Positions 45,521 through 54,780 of a DNA stretch of 64,000 bases are shown one piece after another (position 1 is the first letter of the stretch; the number at the start of each line of letters is the position of its first letter). Under the pieces are notes generated by a model. That model was not told the DNA's origin and did not search any database. It worked only from the letters and a program-made list of their open reading frames with translations. Source of the DNA: Paenibacillus sp. JZ16 (GTDB lineage Bacteria; Bacillota; Bacilli; Paenibacillales; Paenibacillaceae); assembly GCF_015326965.1 (NCBI RefSeq), contig NZ_CP017659.1, positions 744,001 through 808,000 of the forward strand, written 5' to 3'. The translations under genes and the position numbers were made by a program.

Positions 45521-46744
45521 TCACAAGCTTCCTTCGTATTGGCCGTGCTGTCCATTTTCCTCTTTTAACGTGCTGCTGCGGGCCCCACGTTCCAGTCCAT
45601 AGTTGATTAAAGCCAGCACCGCAGCTAATACGGCCACAATCCCTCCTACCCAAGAAATATCAATGAGCTCCATGTTCGTCGTGACATATCCGCCCAAGGC
45701 GGATCCCATCGCAATACCAACATTGACGGATACAGAGGTTAAGGACGAAGCTAGGTCTCTTGCTTCCGGAACATGCTGATCTGCCCAATCAATGAAATAC
45801 AGCTGCATCGTCGAGTTCATAAGGTAAACAACAAGAGCCATGAATGAGATGCTGACGAGTCCCCCTACAAGCAATCCGGAGGTAAAGTAAAGTGATGCTA
45901 AAATGACGGCCTGAGCCAGAAATACATAGCGAATTTTTCCCATCCCGTCATAGACAGCCAGCTTACCTCCGATTAATGTGCTGAAGATGGACACGATGCC
46001 ATACAGTAAAAAGACAAGACTAATGTAGCGTGCCGGAACAAAAAGCACATTTTCAAGTAAAGGAGCTAAATACGTATAGACGCTATAGGTTGCTGCAATG
46101 CTTAACGCAGGAATAAAGAAAGCAAGCACAATTCTAGGATAGGCGAATAATTTGAGTTGTTTTTTTAGTGAACTCCGCGTCCCCTTTAGTCCTCTTGGAA
46201 TGGTTGCGAAGCTAGCTATTAGTGAAACGATCCCCAGTGTCGTGGTAAACCAATAAGCCATAGACCACCCACCCCATTGTCCGATGAAAGTGCCAAGGGG
46301 GACGCCGAGCACGCTGGCCACGGTGAAACCCGTAAAAATAATGGAGATCACCGGACCTCTTTTATCAATAGGCATCGTTTCGCTGGCCACCGCCATTGCA
46401 AGTGCAATCAAGACACCGGTAACCACGGCCGTGATCACTCTGGACACCATAAGCAAACCATACGATCCTGATATAGCCGTGATTATATTTCCAACAATAA
46501 ATACGCCGATCAAAGTGAGAATGAGCGGATACTTAGAAAATCGACTGAATAACGCCGTGAAAACCGGAGTACCTATGGCAAAAGACAGAGCGAAAAACGT
46601 CACAAGGGAGCCTGCGGCCGATATGGTAATCTTCATATCCAAGGCCACTTCGGATAATAAGCCGACCATCACAAATTCACTGGTTCCCAGGACAAAAGTC
46701 AATAAAAATAAATTCATAGTCAGGAACTTTTGTTGTTTAGTCAA
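45521..46744 (-). CDS. MFS transporter (DHA1, AraJ/YdhP-like)
   Basis: 407 residues, twelve predicted helices. The N-terminal FVLGTSEFVMVGLLSEVA pattern is that of AraJ/YdhP-type sugar or drug efflux members. The conserved loop after helix 2 reads FSRFSKYPLILTL. Start TTG 46744, behind GGAGAGG. It lies 52 bases after the unknown 474-residue gene on the same strand, so the two are probably co-transcribed and may make and export or modify the same compound. Confidence 0.88.
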   Translation of the reverse strand: MTKQQKFLTMNLFLLTFVLGTSEFVMVGLLSEVALDMKITISAAGSLVTFFALSFAIGTPVFTALFSRFSKYPLILTLIGVFIVGNIITAISGSYGLLMVSRVITAVVTGVLIALAMAVASETMPIDKRGPVISIIFTGFTVASVLGVPLGTFIGQWGGWSMAYWFTTTLGIVSLIASFATIPRGLKGTRSSLKKQLKLFAYPRIVLAFFIPALSIAATYSVYTYLAPLLENVLFVPARYISLVFLLYGIVSIFSTLIGGKLAVYDGMGKIRYVFLAQAVILASLYFTSGLLVGGLVSISFMALVVYLMNSTMQLYFIDWADQHVPEARDLASSLTSVSVNVGIAMGSALGGYVTTNMELIDISWVGGIVAVLAAVLALINYGLERGARSSTLKEENGQHGQYEGSL

Positions 46745-46795
46745 TATATTTCTCTTTCCTCTCCTATTCAGAATGTAAATCTCATTTCTTACGAC

Positions 46796-48220
46796 TTACA
46801 GCAATAAAAATTGTGTACCGTAGCCTTTGCCTGAAACATAAGCCGCTTCCAGCTCCTCCGGATCCCCTTTGTCCAATAAAACCACATTTTCGGGATACAG
46901 TTTGCCTAACAAAGCCCATAAGACCAGTTCATTTCCGCCGGTTGCAATGAAATGGATGTCGTCTTTATTCGTCACCAATCCAGAGTGGGAGAGGATGTCT
47001 GCTGCAAAGTGCGAGCTGATGGTATTCCTCTGCGGAAATGAAGTGCCTGCATTGCCGCTTCTATGCGGCCGATACATAAAGCGCTGCCCCCTAAAAAGCT
47101 GACCGAGATCTACCGAAAACTCGTGTTCATCCATTTCTATGCTGAATCGCAGGGTCGTTCGATCGGTACCGTAATTTGGCAGCAACCGGGCAATGATTGG
47201 TTCATCGTTATTCTCCCCAGAAAACGAAAATATGTCATCTTTTAACGGTGTACCTTTACCTGCTTCGACACGCGGCGCAGCATAATAGTCGTCATATTCA
47301 TAATCGAACGAGACCGCAATCACATATTGTGTTTCATTTGCGGCTATCGTTTGTACCGGATGCCACTTCAGCAGATAAAGGGCCGCAGTCCGGGCCGATT
47401 CACCCAAGCCTGCCGGCAAGACGGTTCCCAGACGGTATTGGAAGCCGTAACCGGCTACGTTCAAACCCGAGCTGACCACACCTTGCGCATACTGAACAAT
47501 CGATTTGTGCGTGAGTTTTTTTCCGAGTAGCTTTGTTAAAAATACCTCCCGGATCGGCTCCAGAAAACGCAGCCCTTTAAACTCCGTATATTCCTTGACT
47601 TCAAACGGAACTTCCTCCCAATTTGCGAACGGAAGCAAAGCGTCCCGCAGCAAAACGAATTGGTGCAAGTATTCATTATAAATTTGCATGATCCTCGGGC
47701 CGCCATATGGTCCCCATACTTGAGCGGTGGCTTCCGGGATCAGGGGATGACCATAACAATGGCTTCGAAATTCCAGCTTGCCAAGGGCTTCTGAACCATA
47801 TTGTGCAAGCGCCCGCTTTTCTGAATTTATATCCCTCGCCCAGCTTACCAATTGTTCGCCTATAAGCACCGCTTGAGCTGTGAGCTCAAGGCCGGCTTTA
47901 TCTTCTAGCGCCAGGGGGCCAAGCGGGAGGGCTGACACACGTCCGGTAATCGCCAAGTTGGCCTGAAGGCTGTTCAACAGCACTGTCGGATCACCGTTTA
48001 CCGGTTCCCCAAGCTGGACCAGCATCGCTTCAAGCATTTTGTCTAGCTCCATAACGATATCCTTTGCCCGATATATACCGGCAGGCAAATTCCAATCCAA
48101 TGCCTCGTTCGTGCCCAATCTGATGGAGTCGTTCGGATACTTGCCAATAAGAGGCTCAATATCGATTGCCTTCCCCCATACGATTTGCTTATCCTTTAAA
48201 TCGAGTTGATATTTATTCAT
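46796..48220 (-). CDS. unknown 474-residue cytosolic protein upstream of MFS exporter
   Basis: No transmembrane helix or signal peptide. Start ATG 48220 behind AGGAGAGG. Landmarks include LGTNEALDWNLPAGIYRAKDIV (residues ~36-57), GPYGGPRIMQIYNEYLHQF, a long middle helix and an HFIATGGNELVLWALLGKLY end. The protein is full length with even composition, so it is a real gene, but I do not recognise the fold. Its promoter region holds a TATGGAATGATCG motif like that by the TetR at 44296, suggesting shared control with the MFS gene. An enzyme role is possible but not shown. Confidence 0.7.
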   Translation of the reverse strand: MNKYQLDLKDKQIVWGKAIDIEPLIGKYPNDSIRLGTNEALDWNLPAGIYRAKDIVMELDKMLEAMLVQLGEPVNGDPTVLLNSLQANLAITGRVSALPLGPLALEDKAGLELTAQAVLIGEQLVSWARDINSEKRALAQYGSEALGKLEFRSHCYGHPLIPEATAQVWGPYGGPRIMQIYNEYLHQFVLLRDALLPFANWEEVPFEVKEYTEFKGLRFLEPIREVFLTKLLGKKLTHKSIVQYAQGVVSSGLNVAGYGFQYRLGTVLPAGLGESARTAALYLLKWHPVQTIAANETQYVIAVSFDYEYDDYYAAPRVEAGKGTPLKDDIFSFSGENNDEPIIARLLPNYGTDRTTLRFSIEMDEHEFSVDLGQLFRGQRFMYRPHRSGNAGTSFPQRNTISSHFAADILSHSGLVTNKDDIHFIATGGNELVLWALLGKLYPENVVLLDKGDPEELEAAYVSGKGYGTQFLLL

Positions 48221-48272
48221 TTTCTCGCACCTCTCCTAACCATTTTTTAAACGATCGTAACGCTCATTGAAA

Positions 48273-48292
48273 TATGGAATGATCGTTCTATA
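48273..48292. promoter_or_regulatory. second copy of the 44971 operator-like motif
   Basis: TATGGAATGATCGTTCTATA, matching TATGGAATAATCGATCCATA at 44971-44990 at 16 of 20 positions. It is 53 bp upstream of the 474-residue gene. Also nearby is the palindrome ACGATCGT (48251-48258). No other feature is seen in 48221-48546. Confidence 0.4.
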
Positions 48293-48546
48293 TGTAGGTT
48301 ATCAGGTTCTTTTATGCTTGAGTAGTACGCACTTTATTGTTTGATCCGATCAATTTTGTAAGGTAGGATACTTTTTGATACTGGGACTATGAGGAGTAAA
48401 AAAACCTTCATTTCCTTATGAGCAGCTTCTATGTCATCAGGCAATACACTTTTCCGAGCATGCAGGATATTTATCTAGATTGCCGTACTTAATATAGGTC
48501 GGATTGATAATCCAACGGCATCACTATTTAAAAGGAGACCTACGAT

Positions 48547-49257
48547 ATGCGGAGCGAAGCTATATTGTTAGTGGATGATGAGGAAGGTATTTTGGTCATG
48601 CTTGAAAATCTGCTTCAAAAAGAAGGATTTATCGATATCGTAAAAGCCGGTTCCGCAGCTGAAGCGCTCCATGCCGTGCAAACAAGACGATTCGATATGA
48701 TCGTTCTTGACGTCATGCTTCCGGACATGGATGGATTTTCGCTGTGCACGGAATTGCGCAAAACCATCACGACTCCGGTTTTGTTTCTGACTGCCCGTTC
48801 CAGCGACCTGGATAAACTTCGTGGCCTGTTCTTGGGCGGGGACGATTATGTAACCAAACCATTTAACCCTCTAGAGGTTATCGCGCGGATTCAGGCACAT
48901 TTAAGGCGGAGTATGATGGTTGAATCCAATCATCAAAACGCCGAAGAACTTTATCGATTCAAGACGTTTACCGTGAACCGGTCAACGGGCCAGCTCATTA
49001 TCAATCAAAAGGATACGCCTTGTCCGGCAAAGGAATTTGAACTTCTCCTCTATTTCTGCAAGCACCCCAACCGAGTATTTACAGCCCAGCAGCTATACGA
49101 GCAAATATGGGGCTCGATGGTTCATGGTGATGAGAAGACTGTTGTCATTCATATTTCAAGATTACGCAAGAAGCTGGAAGTCGATCCGTCTACTCCTAAG
49201 GTTATCGTTACGTTAAGAGGAATCGGATACAAGTTCGTTCCGCCGTCGGGAGGCTAA
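48547..49257 (+). CDS. OmpR-family response regulator
   Basis: 236 residues. The receiver has LVDDEEGILVML, phospho-Asp in MIVLDVMLPDMDG and Lys in YVTKPFNPLE. The winged-helix output domain ends with RTVVIHISRLRKKLE-like segments and GIGYKF. ATG 48547 follows AAAAGGAG. It is the partner of the kinase at 49262, whose start lies 4 bases after its stop. It may control the membrane protein that follows. VanR/YycF-like overall. Confidence 0.93.
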   Translation: MRSEAILLVDDEEGILVMLENLLQKEGFIDIVKAGSAAEALHAVQTRRFDMIVLDVMLPDMDGFSLCTELRKTITTPVLFLTARSSDLDKLRGLFLGGDDYVTKPFNPLEVIARIQAHLRRSMMVESNHQNAEELYRFKTFTVNRSTGQLIINQKDTPCPAKEFELLLYFCKHPNRVFTAQQLYEQIWGSMVHGDEKTVVIHISRLRKKLEVDPSTPKVIVTLRGIGYKFVPPSGG

Positions 49258-49261
49258 TATC

Positions 49262-50329
49262 ATGAATTTTATGCTACGCATCGCTCTTCAGCTGCTGGCG
49301 GCTTTCGTTTTTCTATTGATTTGTATTCAAGTGATCATCATCGGGGTTGCCTGGTTATTCTGGCCGGATCTGATTCGGACCGGTAGCACTTCGAATCATT
49401 ACGAAATCTTCGTGGTCGTCTTGTGCAGCGTTCTCTTTGTTGTTACCTTGCTTTTGATCGGATGGTATCTAGGGAAGCCGATTTACATCATGATCGTCTG
49501 GATCAGGCGCCTGGTTAGTGGACGGTTCGATCCGCCCCCGGGCTGGAAAGACCTCCGCTCCGATCACAAAGGCACGCTGAAAATTCCGTATTCGATTTAC
49601 AAGGAAGTGTTCGAGCACCTACGAATGCTTGGCAGCACGCTCCAAAACAACGAGAAGGCGCTCCGCGAAGCGGAACAATCGAAGCAGGAATGGATTCGAG
49701 GGATCTCTCACGATTTGAAAACACCGTTAACCTATATCTCCGGTTATTCCGCGATGTTAGTTCACCCTGATTATCGGTGGAGCGAAACGGAGCAAATCGA
49801 ATTCCTGTCGGTTATTCAGCAGAAAGCCGCGCATTTGCAAGAACTCGTTGAGGACCTTAATGAAACGGTTAATGGTCCGATTCCTCTAAATGCAGAGCAT
49901 ACGGATATCGTTGAACTTGTGCGCAGAACGGTAGCGGATGTCAGCAGTGCTCCTTGGGCTGTCGGATATGCATTTGTCATGGAGTCGGAACCAGAACAAT
50001 TATCGATAAGCTGCGACCCGAAACTCATGACACGTGCTATTCGGAATTTGCTTGTCAATGCCGTCGTCCATAATCCGGAAAATACCCAGATTGAGGTTCG
50101 AATTAAGCTGCTCGATCCTCGGATTGCGGAGATTCGCATCAAAGATAACGGGGTCGGATTCAACCAGCTTGCGGAGCGTGATACGATTCAATCAACAAAC
50201 GAACATGCGGGGCTTGGATTATCCATCGCTAAGAAATTTATCGAGGCGAACGGCGGGAAAATAACTGTCCAAAGCTCTCTTGGTGAAGGGACTTCCATTA
50301 TGATCAGGCTGCAGGCAGAGCACAATTAG
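49262..50329 (+). CDS. sensor histidine kinase, short-sensor type
   Basis: 355 residues. Two N-terminal helices (FMLRIALQLLAAFVFLLICI and VVVLCSVLFVVTLLLIGWYL) are joined by a short loop, so it may sense within or near the membrane. The dimerisation motif is WIRGISHDLKTPLTYISGY (phospho-His), followed by a HATPase with AIRNLLVNAVVHN, DNGVGF and HAGLGLSIAKKF. Start ATG behind GGAGG. It forms an operon with the upstream regulator. Confidence 0.92.
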   Translation: MNFMLRIALQLLAAFVFLLICIQVIIIGVAWLFWPDLIRTGSTSNHYEIFVVVLCSVLFVVTLLLIGWYLGKPIYIMIVWIRRLVSGRFDPPPGWKDLRSDHKGTLKIPYSIYKEVFEHLRMLGSTLQNNEKALREAEQSKQEWIRGISHDLKTPLTYISGYSAMLVHPDYRWSETEQIEFLSVIQQKAAHLQELVEDLNETVNGPIPLNAEHTDIVELVRRTVADVSSAPWAVGYAFVMESEPEQLSISCDPKLMTRAIRNLLVNAVVHNPENTQIEVRIKLLDPRIAEIRIKDNGVGFNQLAERDTIQSTNEHAGLGLSIAKKFIEANGGKITVQSSLGEGTSIMIRLQAEHN

Positions 50330-50410
50330 GGTGAAGTTTTGTTCCCGTTTACCTCATGTTTACCCAGGCTTCTTATACTGATCGTAACGATGTATAAGGA
50401 GGCGTGATCT

Positions 50411-51502
50411 ATGAATCCCGCAAATGAAAAGAATGTATCCTCAGCCTTGCCGGATCAATCGGAAACTCCAACGCTGCATTGGTGGAAGCGTTGGCCGGAG
50501 TGGGTCCCTTACGCGACGTTTATTTGGACGATCACTTACGGCGCGCTTGGACTATATTGGTGGGCAGGGGGCCCGGGCTTCCCGCTAGGCTCGGTTAATG
50601 ATCCAGGTGCGGCTCAATCCCTGTTCCGGCAAGCAGCAGCCGCAAACGGCGGGCTGTTCATCGCTTGCCTGTGTTTACTGGGAGCAGGGACTATACTCTT
50701 ATTAAATCGGAAACCCCGCGGGATCACCCGAGCAATCATGCTGCTATACGCTTGGAGCGCAGCCATCGTCCTTTGCTTTGCGATCCCGGATCCCCGCGCA
50801 CTGATGGGGATGGCATATGCCCCAGTATCCTTGATCGGAGCCTTATTCGGACAGTCATTAAACTATCTCGATTTCTTCACATGGCCGGTCGTGAACCAAT
50901 ATATCTGTCTCATCGGTGGTTTGTTATGGGCCGCAACGGCTTTGACCTACCAGCGCCACACCCGCGATGCTTGCAGGTATTGCGGACGAAGCAAGGGTCA
51001 TACGTTACGGCGGATGAACGCAGTGGCTCGTTTGGGAAGATGGGCAACCTATGCAGCGATTCTAGCCCCACTTTATTATGATATCACTCGTATAGCTTGG
51101 CTGTTCGGAATTCCTTTTGGAATCACCAATGAAATGCTATACAGCCTGCAGGCTTCTGGGGCGGATTGGGCCGGAGCTGGACTTGCCTTGGTCTCGATCG
51201 GAGGTGCCTTTCTCACACATGGACTTATCAAGCCTTGGGGGGAAAGCTTCCCCCGTTGGTTTCCGATTTTGGGTGGTCAACGTGTCCCTCCTGCTTTAGC
51301 CGTCCTACCTGCCGGATTCGTTGCGATCCTGTTAACGGTTACCGGCATCCAAGTCACTCTTGAGTTTACGATGAGCGGTGATTTTCAGAATTGGGGAGGC
51401 ACAACGCCGCTTCTACTTATGCCAATCTGGGGGATTGCTCTGGGGGTAGCAACCATTTGCTACTATTACCGGAGACAAGGGAAATGCCGTCAATGCACAT
51501 GA
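50411..51502 (+). CDS. polytopic membrane protein of unknown function with Cys pairs
   Basis: 363 residues, about nine hydrophobic helices, ATG behind AAGGAGG. A cytoplasmic loop carries CRYCGRS (residues ~188-194) and the C-terminus ends KCRQCT, so two CxxC pairs could bind zinc or be redox active. No known family comes to mind. It follows the two-component system by 81 bp on the same strand and is the most likely target or sensor partner of that system. Confidence 0.7.
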   Translation: MNPANEKNVSSALPDQSETPTLHWWKRWPEWVPYATFIWTITYGALGLYWWAGGPGFPLGSVNDPGAAQSLFRQAAAANGGLFIACLCLLGAGTILLLNRKPRGITRAIMLLYAWSAAIVLCFAIPDPRALMGMAYAPVSLIGALFGQSLNYLDFFTWPVVNQYICLIGGLLWAATALTYQRHTRDACRYCGRSKGHTLRRMNAVARLGRWATYAAILAPLYYDITRIAWLFGIPFGITNEMLYSLQASGADWAGAGLALVSIGGAFLTHGLIKPWGESFPRWFPILGGQRVPPALAVLPAGFVAILLTVTGIQVTLEFTMSGDFQNWGGTTPLLLMPIWGIALGVATICYYYRRQGKCRQCT

Positions 51503-51671
51503 TACGGGGTATCCCGTGATTCGGTTTGCTCGGTCCGCACCTATCTAGAGCTTGCCGGAGATTTATGCCCTTTGTAAGCAAACGGCTGATACGGATGTAA
51601 GTAACACGGCTATAATGAAACTAGCGACATATAGAAAGAGTTTTAGACACTTTGTTTTTTGTTTCACTCAC

Positions 51672-51741
51672 CTGCCCGATAGCTCAATAAAAAACAGCCG
51701 AGCATTCTCGCCGGCTGCCTTATTGAGTTGTTGTTTCCCGT
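51672..51741. repeat. GTTAGC-type hairpin repeat
   Basis: CTGCCCGATAGCTCAATAAA, the hairpin CAGCCGAGC / GCCGGCTG, and TTATTGAGTTGTTGTTTCCC. The flanks AGCTCAATAA and TTATTGAGTT are inverted. Read on the minus strand the stem is followed by T6. Confidence 0.6.
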
Positions 51742-51832
51742 TGAAAATGTAGATTATTGTGTCAATTCCTACAACATGGTAATTTCATGTCATTTGACAG
51801 TCGTCATCCAAATTTATTTTCATTATGCTCTA

Positions 51833-52270
51833 TCATATAACGAAAATCTTCCTCAGTATCGGTCGAAAAAATAACCGGTACTTGTTTTTTGCAATTGTCG
51901 AAATGTTCATTGCGGTGACACCCTCCGTTACGACCGATATAGTCCCCCTTCTTCTCCATAACCCGTTTGTCCATGCAACATTTTCTCCGTCAGAATATTC
52001 ATCGGTAAAATTATGCGTCCTTAGCTGCAAGCACTTAAAGATAGAAGCAAGCATCCGATCAAATAAAGTCCTGCGATCCACTTCATTTAACCGTTTGAGA
52101 AGGAGCCCATAATGATTCTGATGCACGGAATTTTCAAACATCGCTTCAAACTGCTTATCTCCCGGGGTACTACATTGTTGTAACCGCAAAAGAAAATCGA
52201 ACATGGTTTGATTAAGGACTCGCAACTTCTCCGCATTGTATCTTGTTTCATCCGCAGCAAATAATGACAA
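51833..52270 (-). CDS. unknown protein downstream of TetR
   Basis: 145 codons from TTG 52270, 4 bases after the TetR stop and behind GGGATAGG. The first ~85 residues (NAEKLRVLNQTMFDFLLRLQ...) look like an ordinary helical protein; the C-terminal part is less convincing. It could be a separated C-terminal domain of the regulator or a coupled small gene. I do not recognise it. Confidence 0.35.
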   Translation of the reverse strand: MSLFAADETRYNAEKLRVLNQTMFDFLLRLQQCSTPGDKQFEAMFENSVHQNHYGLLLKRLNEVDRRTLFDRMLASIFKCLQLRTHNFTDEYSDGENVAWTNGLWRRRGTISVVTEGVTAMNISTIAKNKYRLFFRPILRKIFVI

Positions 52271-52273
52271 GAC

Positions 52274-52864
52274 CTATCCCAGCAATTCTTTGGCTCCGTT
52301 CATCACTAAGGGCATAGTCTGTTTAACGAATGATTCCGCACTTATGAGTCGCCCCTCATTGTTCCAAACGTAAGCAGCCCCATACATCCCCCAACTTAGC
52401 ATGATAGAAGCTGTATTTATTAAGAATTGCGCGTTTGGAGTCGATAGCATCTTTTCTTTGTCTATAAAGGAAAGCAGTATCGTTTGAATTTTTTCCTTTA
52501 TTTGAAGTTCGAATACAGCTCCAAGTGAGGTATACCTTCTTTTGCACATAGTGCTTAGACCCTTGTGAAAATCGCATATACCTAGAAAAATACTCTGAAT
52601 GGTTTCTTCATTTAATACTTCGTGACCGCTTATTCTACGATTTATGATTGTCATAAAGGATTCCATTAGTCTGGCCTCAAGAATTTCGAATTTATCTACA
52701 AAGTGCGCATAAAAAGTCGCTCTGTTAACAGTAGCCCTCTCTGCAATATCCCTAACGGTTATCGATTCAAAGTCTTTTTCTTGAATTAATGAAGCAAAAG
52801 CGTCTTGAAGTAGTCGCCGTGTACGTATCACACGAGGATCAGCTTCATTCTTTTTGATTGTCAT
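52274..52864 (-). CDS. TetR/AcrR family regulator
   Basis: 196 residues from ATG 52864 behind GGGGAG. HTH: ITVRDIAERATVNRATFYAHFVDKFEIL. Same broad subgroup as the TetRs at 2710 and 41756. Three GTTGT/ACAAC palindromes in its upstream region are its likely operators. It is divergent from a degenerate gene and, further on, an MFS transporter, which it may control. Confidence 0.85.
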   Translation of the reverse strand: MTIKKNEADPRVIRTRRLLQDAFASLIQEKDFESITVRDIAERATVNRATFYAHFVDKFEILEARLMESFMTIINRRISGHEVLNEETIQSIFLGICDFHKGLSTMCKRRYTSLGAVFELQIKEKIQTILLSFIDKEKMLSTPNAQFLINTASIMLSWGMYGAAYVWNNEGRLISAESFVKQTMPLVMNGAKELLG

Positions 52865-52905
52865 GGTTAAAATCTCCCCTAATAAAACGACATTATAGAA
52901 ATCGT

Positions 52906-53006
52906 GTTGTCTATACAACGGTTTATGGTTATTGATGATTGCACACCATTCGGTTGGTATTATAGCATATTAATACAACAAGTGTTGTTCAAACAACTAA
53001 CGTTGT
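52906..53006. promoter_or_regulatory. palindromic operator cluster (GTTGT-N4-ACAAC)
   Basis: GTTGTCTATACAAC at 52906-52919, GTTGTTCAAACAAC at 52984-52997, and overlapping ACAAC-N4-GTTGT pairs at 52975-52988 and 52993-53006. The regular spacing and position between divergent starts make these strong candidates for the TetR binding sites. Confidence 0.55.
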
Positions 53007-53053
53007 ATTGCAAAATGCAAAATGCCACATTTCTAGAAGGAGGAGAGAACCCA

Positions 53054-53323
53054 TGACGATTTTACACCATCACTAATGATGGAGTACCAATTTTTTTTGA
53101 TGTATTCGAGAGCTCCGGTCGGCGGATCCCGAGCTCAAGATTTCGCTGAAGGAATTGACCGAAACATTACGGCAAATCACGCTGGCCCCTTCAGCCGCTA
53201 CTAACTTCCGATTATGCTGATGGCCATTAGCAAGGCGGCAAAGTCGGTGCATTCCACGGGTGAGGCTGGCAGTCGATGATGTAACTTTCATTAATGAAAT
53301 GCCTAAGGATAACAAAATGTAAA
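53054..53323 (+). pseudogene. degenerate gene behind a strong ribosome site
   Basis: AGGAGGAGAG precedes ATG 53054, but the frame stops after 7 codons. The next frame gives TITNDGVPIFFDVFESSG, like the start of an alpha/beta hydrolase, then stop-laden fragments, ending with VDDVTFINEMPKDNKM and a stop at about 53323. It is probably the decayed former target of the TetR. From there to the MFS gene I see nothing else. Confidence 0.35.
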
Positions 53324-53580
53324 AGATTGTGGGACCCGAATAAACAGCGGCGAGCTAAGATCTTTTACAGGTTATAAACATCAGATTCTATCAAGGCGTC
53401 GTACAGCTATATTAGAGTCAGTCAACAAGCTGGGGGTTCTTTGATTGATGAATACAAATAATTAATATATGAGTGATTGATCATATATGCACGAATTTCG
53501 GAGTTTTACATATGTATCCAAACTGCGATCATAGTACTTTGTTTTATTGATTTATATTTATAACATCAGGAGAGTGAATT

Positions 53581-54765
53581 ATGAAGAGCACATGGAAAGT
53601 TTACGTTCTAGCCTTGGTCAGCTTTTTAGTTGGAACATCCAATTACATCATTTCCGGGATATTGGACCGGATCGCAGAGACGTTGGGAACAAGCGTTGCG
53701 GCAGCAGGCCAGCTCATTACGGTTTATTCTCTGGCCTATGCGGTCGGCACGCCTATTTTTATGGCGCTGACGGCCAAAATGGACCGGCGTAAGCTCCTCC
53801 TTTATTCACTGGGTCTCTTTATTGCCGCAAATCTACTGACATTTATATTGTCCGGCTTCGGTCTCTTCATTGCCGCGAGAATCATTACGGCGTTAGGCGC
53901 GGGGGTGGTCACCGTTAACGCGCTCAGCATCGCCTCCAAAATCGCTTCGCCAGGCAAGCAGGCTAGCGCCATCGCCAACGTTACCATGGGCATTACCGCA
54001 TCGCTCATCATCGGCGTCCCCCTCGGCAGAATGGTAGCCTCGGCTTTTGGCTGGAAAGCGGTATTTCTGGCCATCGCCATTGTCGGTGTCATCGCCATGC
54101 TTGTCATTGCTGCGGTTTTTCCACGTATACAGGGCGACAAGCCTGTCCCTTTGATCAAACAATTTGCTTTGTTAAAAAAACCTCAAGTTTTGGTTGCTTT
54201 AGCGATTACTTTTTTCTGGTTGGGAGGATATTCCCTCGCCTATACCTACATCTCCCCTTTTCTGCTAGAGGTGACTCATTTAAATGATTCATTGATTAGC
54301 GCAGCACTGTTCGTGTTCGGCATTGCCAGTTTGATTGGCTCGAAAGTCGGCGGCTACAGCGCTGATAAACGGGGTATTAAATACACGCTCGTTTCAGGGA
54401 TGGTGCTTCACGTCATTTCGTTGATTTTACTATCCTTAGTCGGACAGTCGGTCATTGCCGTATTCGCCATTTTGATCCTCTGGTCTTTTGCCGCCTGGTC
54501 ATCCGCTCCGGCGCAGCAATTTAACTTGGTTTCGCTTGTTCCTGAATCCTCGGGCGTCATGCTGAGCTTGAACAGTTCCATGATGCAACTTGCCATGGCT
54601 GTCGGCGCAGGAATCGGCGGGCTGATCGTTAACCGTGTTTCTTTGGCATCCATTACCTGGTTCGGGGTACTCGGCGTACTCATTGCCATCATTGCCGTGA
54701 TTGTATTGTCCAGCATGGCATCACGGCATTCGGCGGTGAAGGCCTCCACTAACCAATCATGCTAA
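53581..54765 (+). CDS. MFS transporter (DHA1 family)
   Basis: 394 residues with twelve helices. The N-terminus VSFLVGTSNYIISGILDRIA and the loop TAKMDRRKLLLYSLGLF resemble AraJ/YdhP-like efflux proteins, like the MFS protein at 45521. Start ATG 53581 behind AGGAG. The TetR at 52274 lies upstream in opposite orientation and may repress it across the degenerate gene. Repeat copy G follows 15 bases after the stop. Confidence 0.87.
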   Translation: MKSTWKVYVLALVSFLVGTSNYIISGILDRIAETLGTSVAAAGQLITVYSLAYAVGTPIFMALTAKMDRRKLLLYSLGLFIAANLLTFILSGFGLFIAARIITALGAGVVTVNALSIASKIASPGKQASAIANVTMGITASLIIGVPLGRMVASAFGWKAVFLAIAIVGVIAMLVIAAVFPRIQGDKPVPLIKQFALLKKPQVLVALAITFFWLGGYSLAYTYISPFLLEVTHLNDSLISAALFVFGIASLIGSKVGGYSADKRGIKYTLVSGMVLHVISLILLSLVGQSVIAVFAILILWSFAAWSSAPAQQFNLVSLVPESSGVMLSLNSSMMQLAMAVGAGIGGLIVNRVSLASITWFGVLGVLIAIIAVIVLSSMASRHSAVKASTNQSC

Positions 54766-54780
54766 TAACCTGTCCATAAC

